In this document: positions 7,905 through 17,418 of the stretch, piece by piece
Layout of the letters: each line of letters begins with the position of its first letter
Numbering within the stretch: position 1 is the first letter of the stretch
From: an uncultured Pelagibacteraceae bacterium
Lineage (GTDB): Bacteria; Pseudomonadota; Alphaproteobacteria; Pelagibacterales; Pelagibacteraceae
Assembly (NCBI GenBank): GCA_902620465.1
Contig: CACNIF010000007.1
Location: 1-33,689, forward strand
Direction: 5' to 3'
Length of the DNA stretch: 33,689 bases
Made by a program: the position numbers and the translations under genes
The notes under the pieces: model-generated
Told to the model about the DNA's origin: nothing
Databases searched by the model: none
What the model saw: the letters and a program-made list of their open reading frames with translations, nothing else

Positions 7905-9237
7905 TATTTAAGAAATATCCAATAAACATCAAAACTGCAATTCCCATTAACCAATTTGTTACAAATATAGTGTAAAAAATGTCCTCATAATCACCTCCTC
8001 TAATATTAATTACATACCATAAACTAAAAAAAGGAAGAGCTGTTAATCTTAAAACACTCATATAAAGACTATAAAGAGGTTTTTTGACTGCTTGAAATAC
8101 TGCAGTAGTAATAAAGAACACTGGATAGATAGGACCAATCAATGCTGCAACTTTTAAGTAAATTGCACCATGTTTTACTGCCTCTAAATTGTCTGTAAAT
8201 AATGAAACTAAAAATTCTGCTCCAATAAAAATTATTATTCCTGCACAAATCATGAAAGATGAGCCAAATAATAAAGCTTTTTTATATAATTCTCTAAGAC
8301 GATCATAATTTTTTGCCCCAAAGTTTTGTCCGCCAATGGATAAAACAGCTGTATTCAAACCTATAACAGGTAGTAAAAAAACTTGTTCGATTCTTAGGGC
8401 AGCGCCATAACCGGCGGTTGCGAGATCTCCAAACTGTCCAATGAAATAAAGAATATTAAATAAACCCACACCAATTAATAACATACTAAACATAACAGGT
8501 ATGGTTTGGTAAACTAGCTCAACCAAAAGATTAAATTTAGGAATAAAACATTCTAGTTTTAGGTATTGTTTTAACTCACAACAATATACTTTATGGGCTA
8601 GATAAAGCAGACCAGTAAATTGGGCAACAACTGTTGCTATTGCTAGACCTGCTATGCCAAAAGCAGGAACAAATCCATATCCAAAAATAAATAAAGGATT
8701 CAAAAAAATATTTAAAAAGAAAGTAAATATCAATACATTTCTATAACTTTTAGTATCTCCTTGAGCATTTAAAGTCCCATTTAAGGAAATTTGTATTAAA
8801 ACAATAATTGTTCCATAAAAGATTATATCTAAATATTCTCTTGATAAAATAATTCCATCAGGGTCAGACCCCATTAATGATAATAAGAAATCTGAAACGT
8901 TTAAACCAAAGAAGGTAACAAGAACAGATAAAAAAATTGCAAAAATTATCGATTGAGCAATAAATAATGAAGCTTTTTTTTTGTTATTAGCTCCTAAATT
9001 ATTACCTATTAATGTATTTGTTCCAGCTGTTAAACCAACACCTATGGCAATTATAGTAAAGTAAATTGGAAAAGATTTTGCAATTGCTGCTATTGCTTCA
9101 GCTGATATTCTTCCTGCGAACCATGTGTCAACTAAATTATAAAAAGTTTGAAATAACGAACCCACACTTGCTGGAATTGTGACTTTCCTCAATAAAAACC
9201 ATATTGGATCCTTGGTAAGTTTAAGAGATTGTGGCAA
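7867..9237 (-). CDS. MATE-family efflux transporter
   Basis: Multidrug and toxin extrusion protein, an inner-membrane antiporter of 456 residues with about 12 hydrophobic segments. The N-terminus contains LRKVTIPASVGSLFQTFYNLVDTWFAG, the hallmark start of this family (conserved Pro and the NLVDT-x-F-x-G motif). The second half repeats it as TIPVMFSMLLIGVGLFNILYFIGQFGD, followed by ALRIEQVFLLPVIGLNTA. Substrate and coupling ion cannot be deduced. It lies 11 bases downstream of trhO and its end overlaps the nuclease start, so it is probably transcribed with the gat-trhO run. The family assignment is firm. Confidence 0.92.
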   Translation of the reverse strand: MPQSLKLTKDPIWFLLRKVTIPASVGSLFQTFYNLVDTWFAGRISAEAIAAIAKSFPIYFTIIAIGVGLTAGTNTLIGNNLGANNKKKASLFIAQSIIFAIFLSVLVTFFGLNVSDFLLSLMGSDPDGIILSREYLDIIFYGTIIVLIQISLNGTLNAQGDTKSYRNVLIFTFFLNIFLNPLFIFGYGFVPAFGIAGLAIATVVAQFTGLLYLAHKVYCCELKQYLKLECFIPKFNLLVELVYQTIPVMFSMLLIGVGLFNILYFIGQFGDLATAGYGAALRIEQVFLLPVIGLNTAVLSIGGQNFGAKNYDRLRELYKKALLFGSSFMICAGIIIFIGAEFLVSLFTDNLEAVKHGAIYLKVAALIGPIYPVFFITTAVFQAVKKPLYSLYMSVLRLTALPFFSLWYVINIRGGDYEDIFYTIFVTNWLMGIAVLMFIGYFLNNVFKQNKSLFTN

Positions 9238-9248
9238 ATTAATTCCTA

Positions 9249-10154
9249 CTAATATTCTTTTTGAAAATTATATTTTTTTCCTGATAACTTTGCTTTATAT
9301 ATCTGACTTTGCCTCATTCTAAAACGAGATTTTTGTTTTTTAGTGAGTTTACCATAACAACTTGGACAAGATACACCCTCCTCGTACATTTTAGATTTTT
9401 TATCTTTTAATGAAATTGGTTTTCTGCATCCACTACAAACCGAATAAGAACCCTGTAATAAACCATGTTTTACACTTACTCGGTTATCAAAGACAAAGCA
9501 CTCCCCTTTCCATAAACTATCCTTTTTTTTGATTTTTTTTAAGTAATTTAGTATGCCTCCTTTTAATTGATAAACATTTTCAAAACCTTTTTTTTTTAAA
9601 AAAACAGAGGCTTTTTCACACCTAATACCACCAGTGCAAAACATAGCGATAGGCTGTTGCTTTTTTAATCGTTTTAAATATTTGGGAAAATCCCTAAAAT
9701 TATCTACATTAGGATTAAAAGCATTTTTGAAAGATCCTACTTTGTTTTCAAAAGGTTTTCTCGCATCTAGTAAAAATGTTTCTTTACTTTCAATTAGTTT
9801 ATTCCATTTGTTTGGCTCTATATGATTATTAATTTTTTGAATTTCATTTTTTATATTTAAACTCATTGGTACTAACTCTTTTTTGATCTTTATTTTTGGT
9901 TTATGATAAGGTTGAAATTTGCTATTTGACTTATTAAAACTATTAAACTTTTTTAATTGAAAGATAGTCTTAATTTTTCTAATTGTTTCATTTAGGTCGC
10001 TATTTTTCCCAGATAGAGATCCATTGATTCCTTCTCTAGAAATTATTATTGTTCCTCTAATATTTTTTTTAACAAGAAGATTATTTAATAGTTTTTTATT
10101 TCGATTTAAATTATTAATTTGTTTGAATTTATAAAAACCAAATACTGTAAACAT
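9249..10154 (-). CDS. trhO: tRNA uridine(34) hydroxylase, rhodanese-like (TrhO/YceA)
   Basis: TrhO hydroxylates uridine 34 of certain tRNAs, a step toward 5-carboxymethoxyuridine, using oxygen and no added cofactor. The protein is 301 residues. The N-terminal acylphosphatase-like part contains GTIIISREGINGSLSG (34-49). The rhodanese domain includes FLLDARKPFE and the active loop FCTGGIRCEKA, with Cys173 and Cys179. A C-terminal Cys-rich part, CSGCRKPISL plus CPSCYGKL, gives two CxxC pairs that could bind zinc. The extension is typical for this family and distinguishes it from plain sulfurtransferases. Its ATG shares one base with the stop of the upstream methyltransferase gene. Runs such as T10-A7 at 9588-9604 lie inside the coding region. 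Confidence 0.93.
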   Translation of the reverse strand: MFTVFGFYKFKQINNLNRNKKLLNNLLVKKNIRGTIIISREGINGSLSGKNSDLNETIRKIKTIFQLKKFNSFNKSNSKFQPYHKPKIKIKKELVPMSLNIKNEIQKINNHIEPNKWNKLIESKETFLLDARKPFENKVGSFKNAFNPNVDNFRDFPKYLKRLKKQQPIAMFCTGGIRCEKASVFLKKKGFENVYQLKGGILNYLKKIKKKDSLWKGECFVFDNRVSVKHGLLQGSYSVCSGCRKPISLKDKKSKMYEEGVSCPSCYGKLTKKQKSRFRMRQSQIYKAKLSGKKYNFQKEY

Positions 10155-10804
10155 TAAACTTTCCTACAAACGCTCATTCCATCACCAAAAGGCACAATTA
10201 CTTTCTCTATTCGTCTATCTTTTGATATAAAATTATTCAGTTCCCTTATATTTTTAGTAAATTTGTCATTTATTCTTTTATCAACTACTTCTCCATGCCA
10301 TAATACATTATCAATTATTACTAAACCTCCTTTATTTAATAAGTCTAAAGAAATTTCATAATACTTTTTATAATTCATTTTATCTGCATCTATAAAAACT
10401 AAATCAAATTTTTTATTTCTAATCTTAATTAGAGATTCTAAGGCTGGTTTTATAATTGTCTTTATCTTGTGATTTTGCTCAGCTTTTTTAAAAAAATTAA
10501 CAGCAATTTTATTAGTCTCTTTATTTTTATCTAGAGCAATAATTTCTCCGTTATCAGGTAAAGCTAATGCCATGGATAATGTACTTAAACCAGTGAAGGT
10601 TCCGATTTCTAATACTTTCTTTATTTTAGAAACTTTAATTATTAAATGAAGAAATTGACATTGTGATATTGATATTTGCATTCTTTTAATATCACCTAAT
10701 TTAAGATTATAATTAATTATTTCCTTTTGTACTGGATGAAGTTTTAAACCATGTTTTAATATATAATCTTGTAAATGCTTTGTAATATTAAGGTCAGAAC
10801 CCAT
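10154..10804 (-). CDS. Class I SAM-dependent O-methyltransferase
   Basis: Cation-dependent O-methyltransferase of the caffeoyl-CoA/catechol type (Methyltransf_3), 216 residues, cytoplasmic. The SAM-binding motif I reads VLEIGTFTGLSTLSMALALP and is followed by EIIALDKN (motif II). The metal-binding residues are in VFIDADKMNYKKYYE and VIIDNVLWHGEVVD, both nearly complete matches to this family. Natural substrates of most bacterial members are unknown, and nothing here settles it. It sits five bases after gatB and overlaps trhO by one base, so it is part of the same transcript. Confidence 0.88.
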   Translation of the reverse strand: MGSDLNITKHLQDYILKHGLKLHPVQKEIINYNLKLGDIKRMQISISQCQFLHLIIKVSKIKKVLEIGTFTGLSTLSMALALPDNGEIIALDKNKETNKIAVNFFKKAEQNHKIKTIIKPALESLIKIRNKKFDLVFIDADKMNYKKYYEISLDLLNKGGLVIIDNVLWHGEVVDKRINDKFTKNIRELNNFISKDRRIEKVIVPFGDGMSVCRKV

Positions 10805-10809
10805 AACCC

Positions 10810-12285
10810 TTATAATTTTTTTTTTAAGATCTCATTAATTAATTGAGGATTGGCTTTTCCACCAGAGGCTTTCATAGCTTGACCTACAAAAAAACCAAAA
10901 AGTTTTTCTTTGCCTTGCTTGTATTCAATAGCTTTTTCTCTATTATTGTTAATTATCTTATCTATCAATTCCTCTAATGCTTTTGGATCGCTTTGTTGTT
11001 TTAAGCCTTTTTCTTCCACAATTTTTTGAGGATCTTCATCGTTCTTTAACATTAGTTCAAAAACTGTTTTAGCAATTTTTCCTGAGATTGTTCCATTCTT
11101 AATTAAATTTACTAATATTGCCAAATTTTTTGCACTTACAGGGCTTTTTGTAATTTCTAAATTTTTACTATTTAAAACAGCAAAAAGCTCTCCAGTAATC
11201 CAGTTGACAGCAAGTTTCATATCTTTATTTTTGCCCATTTTTGCAACAACTTCTTCAAAATATTTTGCTATTTCTATATCAGAAACTAAGATTGTTGCCT
11301 CATAAGCTGATAACTTAAATTCATTAATAAATCTTTTCTTCTTATCATCAGGTAACTCTGGAATTTCACTTTTAAGTTTATTTACAAATTCGTTTGAGAC
11401 TTCTAATGGTAATAAATCTGGATCAGGGAAATATCTATAGTCATGAGCATCTTCTTTTGATCTCATTGATCTTGTCTCATTTTTCTTAGTGTCAAATAGT
11501 CTAGTCTCCTGATCAATTGTTTTACCTTCTTCAATTAGATCAACTTGTCTATTAGCCTCATATTCTATAGCCATTTGCATAAATTTAATCGAGTTTACAT
11601 TTTTAATTTCACATCTTGTGCCAAACTCTTTTGACCCTTTTTTCCTTACGGATACATTAACATCTGCTCTTAATGATCCCTCTTGCATATTTCCATCACA
11701 AGTACCTAAATATCGCATGATTGATCTCAATTTTTTTATATATATACTTACTTCATCTGGGGATCTAAGGTCTGGTTTACTTACAATTTCCATTAGAGCT
11801 ACTCCTGATCTATTCAAATCAACAAAAGTATTTTGAGGATCTAAATCATGTATACTCTTTCCTGCATCTTGTTCTAAATGTAATCTTTCTATACCTACTT
11901 CTTTATGACCGTCAGGCAAATCTATAATAACTTTACCCTCACCCACTATTGGATCTTTAAATTGTGAAATTTGATATCCTTGTGGTAAATCTGCATAAAA
12001 ATAATTTTTTCTATCAAAAACTGAGCGTTTATTTATTTTTGCATTAAGACCCATACCGGTTTTTATTGCTTGTTTAACACAAAATTCATTTATTACTGGA
12101 AGCATTCCTGGAAAAGCAGCATCAACTAAACTTACTTGAGTATTAGGTTCAGCTCCAAATTTTGTAGCAGAAGTAGAAAATAATTTTGACTCGGATAATA
12201 CTTGAGCATGAACTTCTAAACCTATTACAACTTCATATTGATTATCTCTACGATTAATCAAATATTCTCCGCTCTTTTTACTCAT
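10810..12285 (-). CDS. gatB: Asp-tRNA(Asn)/Glu-tRNA(Gln) amidotransferase, subunit B
   Basis: GatB binds the mischarged tRNA and activates the side-chain carboxylate in the GatCAB complex. The 491-residue length is normal. The beginning [21 protein letters not shown] is the family signature. Further conserved segments are [28 protein letters not shown], and [17 protein letters not shown]. The C-terminus has the tRNA-binding YqeY-like tail, ending [16 protein letters not shown]. The ATG overlaps the gatA stop by four bases (ATGA). Confidence 0.97.
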   Translation of the reverse strand: MSKKSGEYLINRRDNQYEVVIGLEVHAQVLSESKLFSTSATKFGAEPNTQVSLVDAAFPGMLPVINEFCVKQAIKTGMGLNAKINKRSVFDRKNYFYADLPQGYQISQFKDPIVGEGKVIIDLPDGHKEVGIERLHLEQDAGKSIHDLDPQNTFVDLNRSGVALMEIVSKPDLRSPDEVSIYIKKLRSIMRYLGTCDGNMQEGSLRADVNVSVRKKGSKEFGTRCEIKNVNSIKFMQMAIEYEANRQVDLIEEGKTIDQETRLFDTKKNETRSMRSKEDAHDYRYFPDPDLLPLEVSNEFVNKLKSEIPELPDDKKKRFINEFKLSAYEATILVSDIEIAKYFEEVVAKMGKNKDMKLAVNWITGELFAVLNSKNLEITKSPVSAKNLAILVNLIKNGTISGKIAKTVFELMLKNDEDPQKIVEEKGLKQQSDPKALEELIDKIINNNREKAIEYKQGKEKLFGFFVGQAMKASGGKANPQLINEILKKKL

Positions 12286-13739
12286 TTAATCCACCAATCA
12301 GTAATTTTATTTTTAAAATTTATTTTTTCCTCCATTGCAAATGCAATATTCAATATATTTTGTTCATCGAAGGCTTTACCAATTATTTGTAGACCAAGGG
12401 GGTAACCTTTTGCGTCATGTCCTGCAGGAATTGAAATACCTGGTAAACCAGCTAAATTAACAGGCACTGTAAATATATCGTTGAGATACATGGAAACAGG
12501 ATCATTTGTTTTTTCACCAATTTTGAAAGCTGAGCTAGGCGTAGATGGTGTTAAAATTGCGTCTACTTTTTTATATGCTTCATCAAAATCATTTTTGATT
12601 AATCTTCTAACCTTTTGAGCTTTTAAATAATATGCATCATAATACCCTGAAGATAGAACATAAGTTCCAATCATAATCCTTCTTTGAACTTCCGCACCAA
12701 AACCTTCCGACCTAGTTTTTTCATACATATCAATTAAATTTTCACCATTTGCTCTATATCCATACTTAACACCGTCATATCTTGCTAAATTTGAAGATGC
12801 TTCGGCTGGAGCAACTATATAATAAGTTGGCAGAGCATAACTAGTATGCGGAAGTGAAATGTTTATAATTTCTGCACCACAATCTCTTACATATTCAATT
12901 CCTTTTTGCCAGAGGTCCTCAATTTCTTTAGGCATACCATCAACTCTATATTCTTTTGGTATTCCAATTTTTTTTCCTTTAATATTATTAGTAAGATCTT
13001 TACTGTAATGACTTCTTTTAAAATCTATTGAAGTTGAGTCTTTCGCATCAAAACTACTGATTACTTCCTGAAGTAAAGCACAATCTTTAACATTTTGTGC
13101 CATTGGTCCTGCTTGATCTAAGGAAGAAGCAAAAGCAACAATTCCATATCTTGAACAACTACCATAGGTTGGTTTTAAACCAACTGTTCCAGTGAAAGAA
13201 GCTGGCTGTCTTATTGATCCACCAGTATCTGTACCAATTGTAATCGGTGTTAATTGTCCAGCAACAGCTGACGCAGATCCTCCAGAGGAACCACCTGGTA
13301 CTAAATTTTTATCAATTGGATTTTGGACATTGCCGAAAAAACTAGTCTCATTCGAGGAGCCCATTGCGAACTCATCACAATTTAACTTACCCAAAAGAAT
13401 TGCACCTTCACTCCAAATATTTTCTGTTACAGTTGACTCGTATGTTGGCACAAAATTATTTAAAATCTTGCTACCAGCAGTTGTTTTAACATTCTTTGTG
13501 CAAAATAAATCTTTAACGGCCATTGGAATACCAGGTAATTTTAAATCTAAATTGGGTTTTTGATCAAATTTTTTCGCTTTATCTAAAGCGGATGTGAAGT
13601 CCTCAGTAATAAAAGCATTAAGCACTTTTGATTTCTCAGATCTTTCAATAAAGGCTTTCGTAACTTCTGATGAAGAAAGTTTTTTATTTTTAATACTCTC
13701 AACTAATTCTGTTAGAGATTGTTTAGTTATTTCTGACAT
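12282..13739 (-). CDS. gatA: Asp-tRNA(Asn)/Glu-tRNA(Gln) amidotransferase, subunit A
   Basis: GatA is the amidase that releases ammonia from glutamine for transamidation. I take the ATG at 13739, overlapping the gatC stop as TGATG; a GTG at 13742 would add one residue. The amidase-signature catalytic triad Lys76 (AVKDLFC), Ser151 (PGGSSGGSA) and Ser175 ([12 protein letters not shown]) is intact, and the spacing matches known GatA proteins. The 485-residue length is normal. It lies between gatC and gatB in the common gatC-gatA-gatB order. In alphaproteobacteria this complex usually serves Gln-tRNA, and often Asn-tRNA; which applies here depends on the tRNA synthetases elsewhere. Confidence 0.97.
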   Translation of the reverse strand: MSEITKQSLTELVESIKNKKLSSSEVTKAFIERSEKSKVLNAFITEDFTSALDKAKKFDQKPNLDLKLPGIPMAVKDLFCTKNVKTTAGSKILNNFVPTYESTVTENIWSEGAILLGKLNCDEFAMGSSNETSFFGNVQNPIDKNLVPGGSSGGSASAVAGQLTPITIGTDTGGSIRQPASFTGTVGLKPTYGSCSRYGIVAFASSLDQAGPMAQNVKDCALLQEVISSFDAKDSTSIDFKRSHYSKDLTNNIKGKKIGIPKEYRVDGMPKEIEDLWQKGIEYVRDCGAEIINISLPHTSYALPTYYIVAPAEASSNLARYDGVKYGYRANGENLIDMYEKTRSEGFGAEVQRRIMIGTYVLSSGYYDAYYLKAQKVRRLIKNDFDEAYKKVDAILTPSTPSSAFKIGEKTNDPVSMYLNDIFTVPVNLAGLPGISIPAGHDAKGYPLGLQIIGKAFDEQNILNIAFAMEEKINFKNKITDWWIK

Positions 13740-14026
13740 CACTCAATAACCTTAGGTACAACAAAATAATCCTCATTATCTTGAGGAGAATTCTTAATTA
13801 TTTGTTCTCTGATATTTTTACTTTGAACCTCATCAGACCTTAATTTTAATGTTGTTTCTGCGATAGAAGTTAACGGTTTAACGTTTTCTGTTTTTAATTC
13901 ATTAAGCTTTTCGATAAAATCAAAAATTGAATTTAAATCACCAACTAATTTTTTAGCCCTTTGCTCATCAACTGAAATTCTTGATAATTTAGAAATATGT
14001 TTTATTGTTTTAAGATCTATGCTCAT
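13739..14026 (-). CDS. gatC: Asp-tRNA(Asn)/Glu-tRNA(Gln) amidotransferase, subunit C
   Basis: Small clamp subunit (95 residues) that holds GatA and GatB together. It shows the family features: [14 protein letters not shown] at the N-terminus, [15 protein letters not shown] in the middle, [15 protein letters not shown], and a C-terminus with [15 protein letters not shown], where the FVVPKVIE ending is highly conserved. It is the first gene of the minus-strand run. The region before it, shared with ruvX, is only 50 bases. Confidence 0.95.
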   Translation of the reverse strand: MSIDLKTIKHISKLSRISVDEQRAKKLVGDLNSIFDFIEKLNELKTENVKPLTSIAETTLKLRSDEVQSKNIREQIIKNSPQDNEDYFVVPKVIE

Positions 14027-14066
14027 ATGCTATTTAAATATGACGAAAACTATCACTTAAGCTTAA

Positions 14067-14072
14067 ATTATA
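14067..14072 (-). promoter_or_regulatory. Candidate -10 box of the gatCAB operon
   Basis: The minus strand reads TATAAT here, a perfect -10 hexamer, 40 bases before the gatC ATG. It would start RNA near base 14060 with a leader of about 34 bases. No good -35 is found at 16-18 bases; the nearest, TTGAAT at 99-94 of the same hundred, is 21 bases away. A 10-bp palindrome, TTAAGCTTAA, lies at 14057-14066 by the predicted start point. Confidence 0.35.
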
Positions 14073-14076
14073 CAAT

Positions 14077-14532
14077 ATGGTGACATTAGATGAATTCAAA
14101 AAAAAACACTCAGATAAGTGTAGATTAATAGGATTAGACCTTGGTTCTAAAAGAATCGGCGTTTCAATATGTGATGAGAAGCAATTAATTGCAACACCAT
14201 TTAGAACTATTGTCAAAACTTCATCTGAAAAACTAATAATAGAATTAAAGGAAATTATTAAGGAAAATAATATAGGAGGTATCATAATTGGAAATCCTCT
14301 TAATATGGATGGTTCATCGGGTAGATCAACTCAGTCAATTAAAGACGTATCTAAAAACATAGAAAAGAATATTAATATACCTATTTGTTTATGGGATGAA
14401 AGGTTATCAACAGTTGGAGCTTTTAATTTGTCAAGCCAATTGGACGTAAATGTTACAAAAAGGGAAAAAAAAATTGATGAGAATGCAGCTGCATTTATAT
14501 TACAGGGTGCAATTGATTTTTTAAACAATTAA
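14077..14532 (+). CDS. ruvX: RuvX/YqgF family RNase H-fold nuclease
   Basis: Putative pre-16S rRNA nuclease, formerly called a Holliday junction resolvase-like protein, 151 residues. The RNase H-like core starts with LIGLDLGSKRIGVSICD, where Asp21 is the first expected metal ligand. IGNPLNMDGSSG follows, then LWDERLST near 106-112 with the second acidic residue, and DENAAAFILQGAIDF at the C-terminus with the third. All three acidic sites seem intact. It is divergent from gatC and starts the plus-strand run leading to pyrB, 42 bases further on. The first 15 residues before the core are poorly conserved, so the true start could be slightly different. Confidence 0.93.
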   Translation: MVTLDEFKKKHSDKCRLIGLDLGSKRIGVSICDEKQLIATPFRTIVKTSSEKLIIELKEIIKENNIGGIIIGNPLNMDGSSGRSTQSIKDVSKNIEKNINIPICLWDERLSTVGAFNLSSQLDVNVTKREKKIDENAAAFILQGAIDFLNN

Positions 14533-14574
14533 TACTTGCTATTGTAAAGAATTATAGTTATAGAGTTGGTTTTA

Positions 14575-15516
14575 ATGGCAATACCAACTAATAAAGCTAT
14601 TAAAATTTCCCAAAAACATTTGTTAGGAATCCAAGATTTATCAATAAATGATGTAAATTTAATACTTGATGAAGCTAAAGACTTTATAAAGGTTAATCAA
14701 AGTAAAAACAAAAAAATAGATGTGCTAAAAGGTAAAACTCAAATAAATTTATTTTTTGAGCCATCCACAAGAACACAAAGTTCTTTTGAACTTGCAGGAA
14801 AAAGACTTGGGGCTGATGTAATGTCTATGAACATTAGCAATTCAGCCATAAAAAAAGGTGAAACGTTAATTGATACTGCAATGACATTAAACGCAATGCA
14901 TCCAGATATAATTGTCATTAGACATCAAGATTCTGGTGCATGTAATTTACTTTCACAAAAAGTTAATTGTGCAGTTTTAAATGCAGGTGATGGTAGGCGT
15001 GAGCATCCAACACAAGCTTTACTTGATGCTTTAACAATCATTAACCGTAAAAAAAAAATAGAGGGTTTAAAAATAGCAATTTGTGGAGATATATTACATT
15101 CTAGAGTAGCTAGATCAAATATCTATTTACTAAATATGCTTGGAGCCGAGGTGAATATTATTGCACCAACTAATCTAATGCCGAAAGAAATTGATAGATT
15201 TGGCGTGAACCCTTTTACTGATATGAAAGAAGGATTAAAAGATTGTGACATCGTTATGATGTTAAGATTACAAAATGAAAGAATGAGTAGTTCATATCTT
15301 TCATCAAATAGAGAGTATTATGAATATTTTGGACTAACACCTGATAAATTAGAATATGCAAAATCAGATGCTTTAATAATGCATCCAGGTCCAATGAATA
15401 GGGGTATCGAAATAGATACAATTCTTGCAGATGATATTAATAAAAGTGTAATTAAAGAACAAGTTGAACTTGGCGTTGCAGTAAGAATGGCTTGCTTAAA
15501 AATATTTTGTACATAA
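14575..15516 (+). CDS. pyrB: Aspartate carbamoyltransferase, catalytic subunit
   Basis: PyrB joins carbamoyl phosphate and aspartate, the committed step of pyrimidine synthesis. I choose the ATG at 14575; a TTG at 14566 would add three residues. The protein is 313 residues, the normal length. The carbamoyl-phosphate loop reads [13 protein letters not shown] (Ser65-Thr68 being STRT). Further motifs are [27 protein letters not shown] and [11 protein letters not shown], all intact. The stop and the ATG of the pyrC-like gene share one base, the arrangement found where ATCase is complexed with a dihydroorotase-like protein. No pyrI regulatory subunit is seen. Confidence 0.97.
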   Translation: MAIPTNKAIKISQKHLLGIQDLSINDVNLILDEAKDFIKVNQSKNKKIDVLKGKTQINLFFEPSTRTQSSFELAGKRLGADVMSMNISNSAIKKGETLIDTAMTLNAMHPDIIVIRHQDSGACNLLSQKVNCAVLNAGDGRREHPTQALLDALTIINRKKKIEGLKIAICGDILHSRVARSNIYLLNMLGAEVNIIAPTNLMPKEIDRFGVNPFTDMKEGLKDCDIVMMLRLQNERMSSSYLSSNREYYEYFGLTPDKLEYAKSDALIMHPGPMNRGIEIDTILADDINKSVIKEQVELGVAVRMACLKIFCT

Positions 15517-16802
15517 TGAAAAAACAATATTTTATAAATGCAAATATAGTTGATCCTCATAATTCTATTAATGAAGTTGGTGGTTTAATTATTGGAGAAG
15601 ATGGTAAAATTGAGGCTGTAGGAAAAAAAGTAAATACAAATAATCTTCCAAATCGCGAGAAACCATTGGATTTAAAGGGAAAGCACCTTTTTCCTGGATT
15701 AGTTGATATGAGGGTTTTTGTTGGTGAACCTGGTTTTGAGTATAAAGAAAACTTTAGAACACTTAGTGATGCAGCTCTTTCAGGTGGAGTAACCTCAGTA
15801 GTCACCATGCCTAATACTAATCCAATTATTGATAACGTATCGATAGTTGATTTTTTAAAAAGGAGAGGAAGAGATAAATCTAAAATTAATATTTTTCCAT
15901 GTGCATCACTAACTAAAAATATTGAGGGTTTTAACATGACTGAATTCGGCCTCTTACAAAAAAAAGGGATTATTGCATTTACAGATGGAATTAGGACAAT
16001 CCAAAATCCAAGATTGATGTCAAGAATTATGAATTCTGCAAAAGACCTTGGCTGTTTAATTATGCAACATGCTGAGGATTATGAACTTGCCAAGAATGGA
16101 ATGATTAATTCGGGCATAATTGCAACAAAATTAGGTTTGTCAGGTATACCAGAAATAGCTGAGAGAGTTTTAATAGAAAGAGATTTAACTTTGCTGGAAA
16201 AAGTTAAATGTAGATATCATATTTCACAACTTTCATCACAAAAATCAGTTGAGGTGCTTAAGCATAGAAAAGAAATTGTTAAATTTTCTTCCGGTGTATC
16301 CATCAATAATCTTTCATTGAATGAGAATGATATTGGTGACTTTAGAACTTTTTTAAAACTCTCACCACCTTTAAGAAGAGAGGAAGACAGATTAGCTCTA
16401 ATTCAAGGATTAAAAAGTGAATTGATAGATGTAATCGTATCTGATCACAAACCTGAGGATGAAGAGTCAAAAAGACTTACTTTTGCACAAGCAGCAACTG
16501 GTGCATCAGGAATTGAGACTCTGTTATCGTTAAGTTTAGAACTATATCATAATGGATCACTTAAATTAGAAACTATAATTAAAGCTATGACCTCAAATCC
16601 CGCAAAAATTCTAAAGATTAATAAAGGAAATCTATCAATTGGTAATGATGCCGACTTTTGTATTGTGGACTTAGATAAACCCTGGATTGTAAAAAAAGAA
16701 AAACTAATATCAAAATCAAAAAATACATCAATAGAAGATAAAAAACTTCAAGGTAAAGTTACAAATACGTTTGTAAAAGGTAAAGAATTATTTAAGTTAT
16801 AA
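15516..16802 (+). CDS. pyrC: Dihydroorotase-like protein lacking the HxH metal site (PyrC-like)
   Basis: Amidohydrolase-fold protein of 428 residues, homologous to class I dihydroorotase. The ATG at 15516 overlaps the pyrB stop (TAATG); a TTG at 15492 within pyrB is a poorer start. Active enzymes carry DMHVHLREPG after the first strand; here it reads DMRVFVGEPG, so both histidines are replaced (Arg66, Phe68) and the substrate-binding Arg70 is Gly. Other parts of the site persist: FTDGIR (Asp157), QHAED (His185), RYHIS (His235) and VSDHKPED (Asp310). Similar HxH-less PyrC homologues beside pyrB are known as inactive partners of aspartate carbamoyltransferase, as in Pseudomonas. The protein may therefore be structural, with the real dihydroorotase encoded elsewhere. 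Automatic annotation would likely say dihydroorotase. Confidence 0.88.
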   Translation: MKKQYFINANIVDPHNSINEVGGLIIGEDGKIEAVGKKVNTNNLPNREKPLDLKGKHLFPGLVDMRVFVGEPGFEYKENFRTLSDAALSGGVTSVVTMPNTNPIIDNVSIVDFLKRRGRDKSKINIFPCASLTKNIEGFNMTEFGLLQKKGIIAFTDGIRTIQNPRLMSRIMNSAKDLGCLIMQHAEDYELAKNGMINSGIIATKLGLSGIPEIAERVLIERDLTLLEKVKCRYHISQLSSQKSVEVLKHRKEIVKFSSGVSINNLSLNENDIGDFRTFLKLSPPLRREEDRLALIQGLKSELIDVIVSDHKPEDEESKRLTFAQAATGASGIETLLSLSLELYHNGSLKLETIIKAMTSNPAKILKINKGNLSIGNDADFCIVDLDKPWIVKKEKLISKSKNTSIEDKKLQGKVTNTFVKGKELFKL

Positions 16803-16803
16803 C

Positions 16804-17382
16804 ATGGATATTTTAATTGTTGGTATTATTTCGTACGTAATGGGATCAATTCCATTTGGTTTAGTATTAACAAAAATTTTTTTAAAAAAAGATATTAGAG
16901 AAATAGGTTCTGGAAATATAGGTGCCACAAATGCTTTAAGGACAGGAAATAAAATCATTGGTTATACAACTTTAATTTTTGATATTCTTAAAGCTATCAT
17001 TCCAGTTATTTATGTTAAAATTTATTTTCCAGAATTAGTTTATGTATCTTCACTTTGTGCTTTCTTGGGTCATGTTTTTCCTATCTGGTTAAAATTCAAA
17101 GGTGGTAAGGGTGTTGCGACCTATTTAGGAATTTTATTTGCATTAAACATTTATTTCAGTTTAATCTTTATAATTTCTTGGTTTGTTACATTTGGACTTT
17201 CTAGATATTCATCTTTAGCTTCTTTAGTTGCATCAATTTCTATTCCGATATATTTGTTACTTTCATCACAATTTAATCAAGTGTTTTTTTTTACTATTAT
17301 GTTTATTTTGATATTTTTTACTCACAGAGAAAATATTAAAAGATTGAAAAATAAAGAAGAAACAAAGACAAAAATTTATTAA
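16804..17382 (+). CDS. plsY: Glycerol-3-phosphate acyltransferase PlsY
   Basis: Inner-membrane enzyme that acylates glycerol-3-phosphate with acyl-phosphate, the first step of phospholipid synthesis with PlsX. The 192-residue protein has hydrophobic segments typical of PlsY. The three conserved motifs are visible: IREIGSGNIGATNALRTGN (31-49), the glycine-rich KFKGGKGVATYLG (about 98-109) preceded by GHVFP, and the C-terminal FTHRENIKRL. The start is one base after the pyrC-like stop. The usual neighbour dprA is not found between plsY and topA. Confidence 0.95.
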   Translation: MDILIVGIISYVMGSIPFGLVLTKIFLKKDIREIGSGNIGATNALRTGNKIIGYTTLIFDILKAIIPVIYVKIYFPELVYVSSLCAFLGHVFPIWLKFKGGKGVATYLGILFALNIYFSLIFIISWFVTFGLSRYSSLASLVASISIPIYLLLSSQFNQVFFFTIMFILIFFTHRENIKRLKNKEETKTKIY

Positions 17383-17383
17383 T

Positions 17384-17411
17384 TTGACTATCTAACTCAT
17401 TTGAGTAGTTT
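17384..17411 (+). promoter_or_regulatory. Candidate topA promoter with inverted repeat
   Basis: TTGACT (17384-17389) is a strong -35 match. After 16 bases comes TAGTTT (17406-17411), a poor -10. Between them lies an inverted repeat, ACTC-ATTT-GAGT (17394-17405). RNA would start almost at the topA ATG (17419), giving a near-leaderless message. The evidence is only sequence resemblance; a small transcript hairpin is another reading. Confidence 0.28.
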
Positions 17412-17418
17412 GTAGTTA

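Noticed and set aside
13192..13563. Plus-strand open frame of 123 codons inside gatA
   Set aside because: It lies entirely in the well-conserved GatA signature region on the opposite strand and resembles no protein family.
14536..14564. TTGCTA-17-TATAGA promoter-like pair before pyrB
   Set aside because: It would start RNA only about three bases from the ATG and both hexamers are moderate, so I do not list it as a feature.
15557..15937. Minus-strand open frame of 126 codons inside the pyrC-like gene
   Set aside because: Shadow frame of an intact amidohydrolase gene; no motif of its own.
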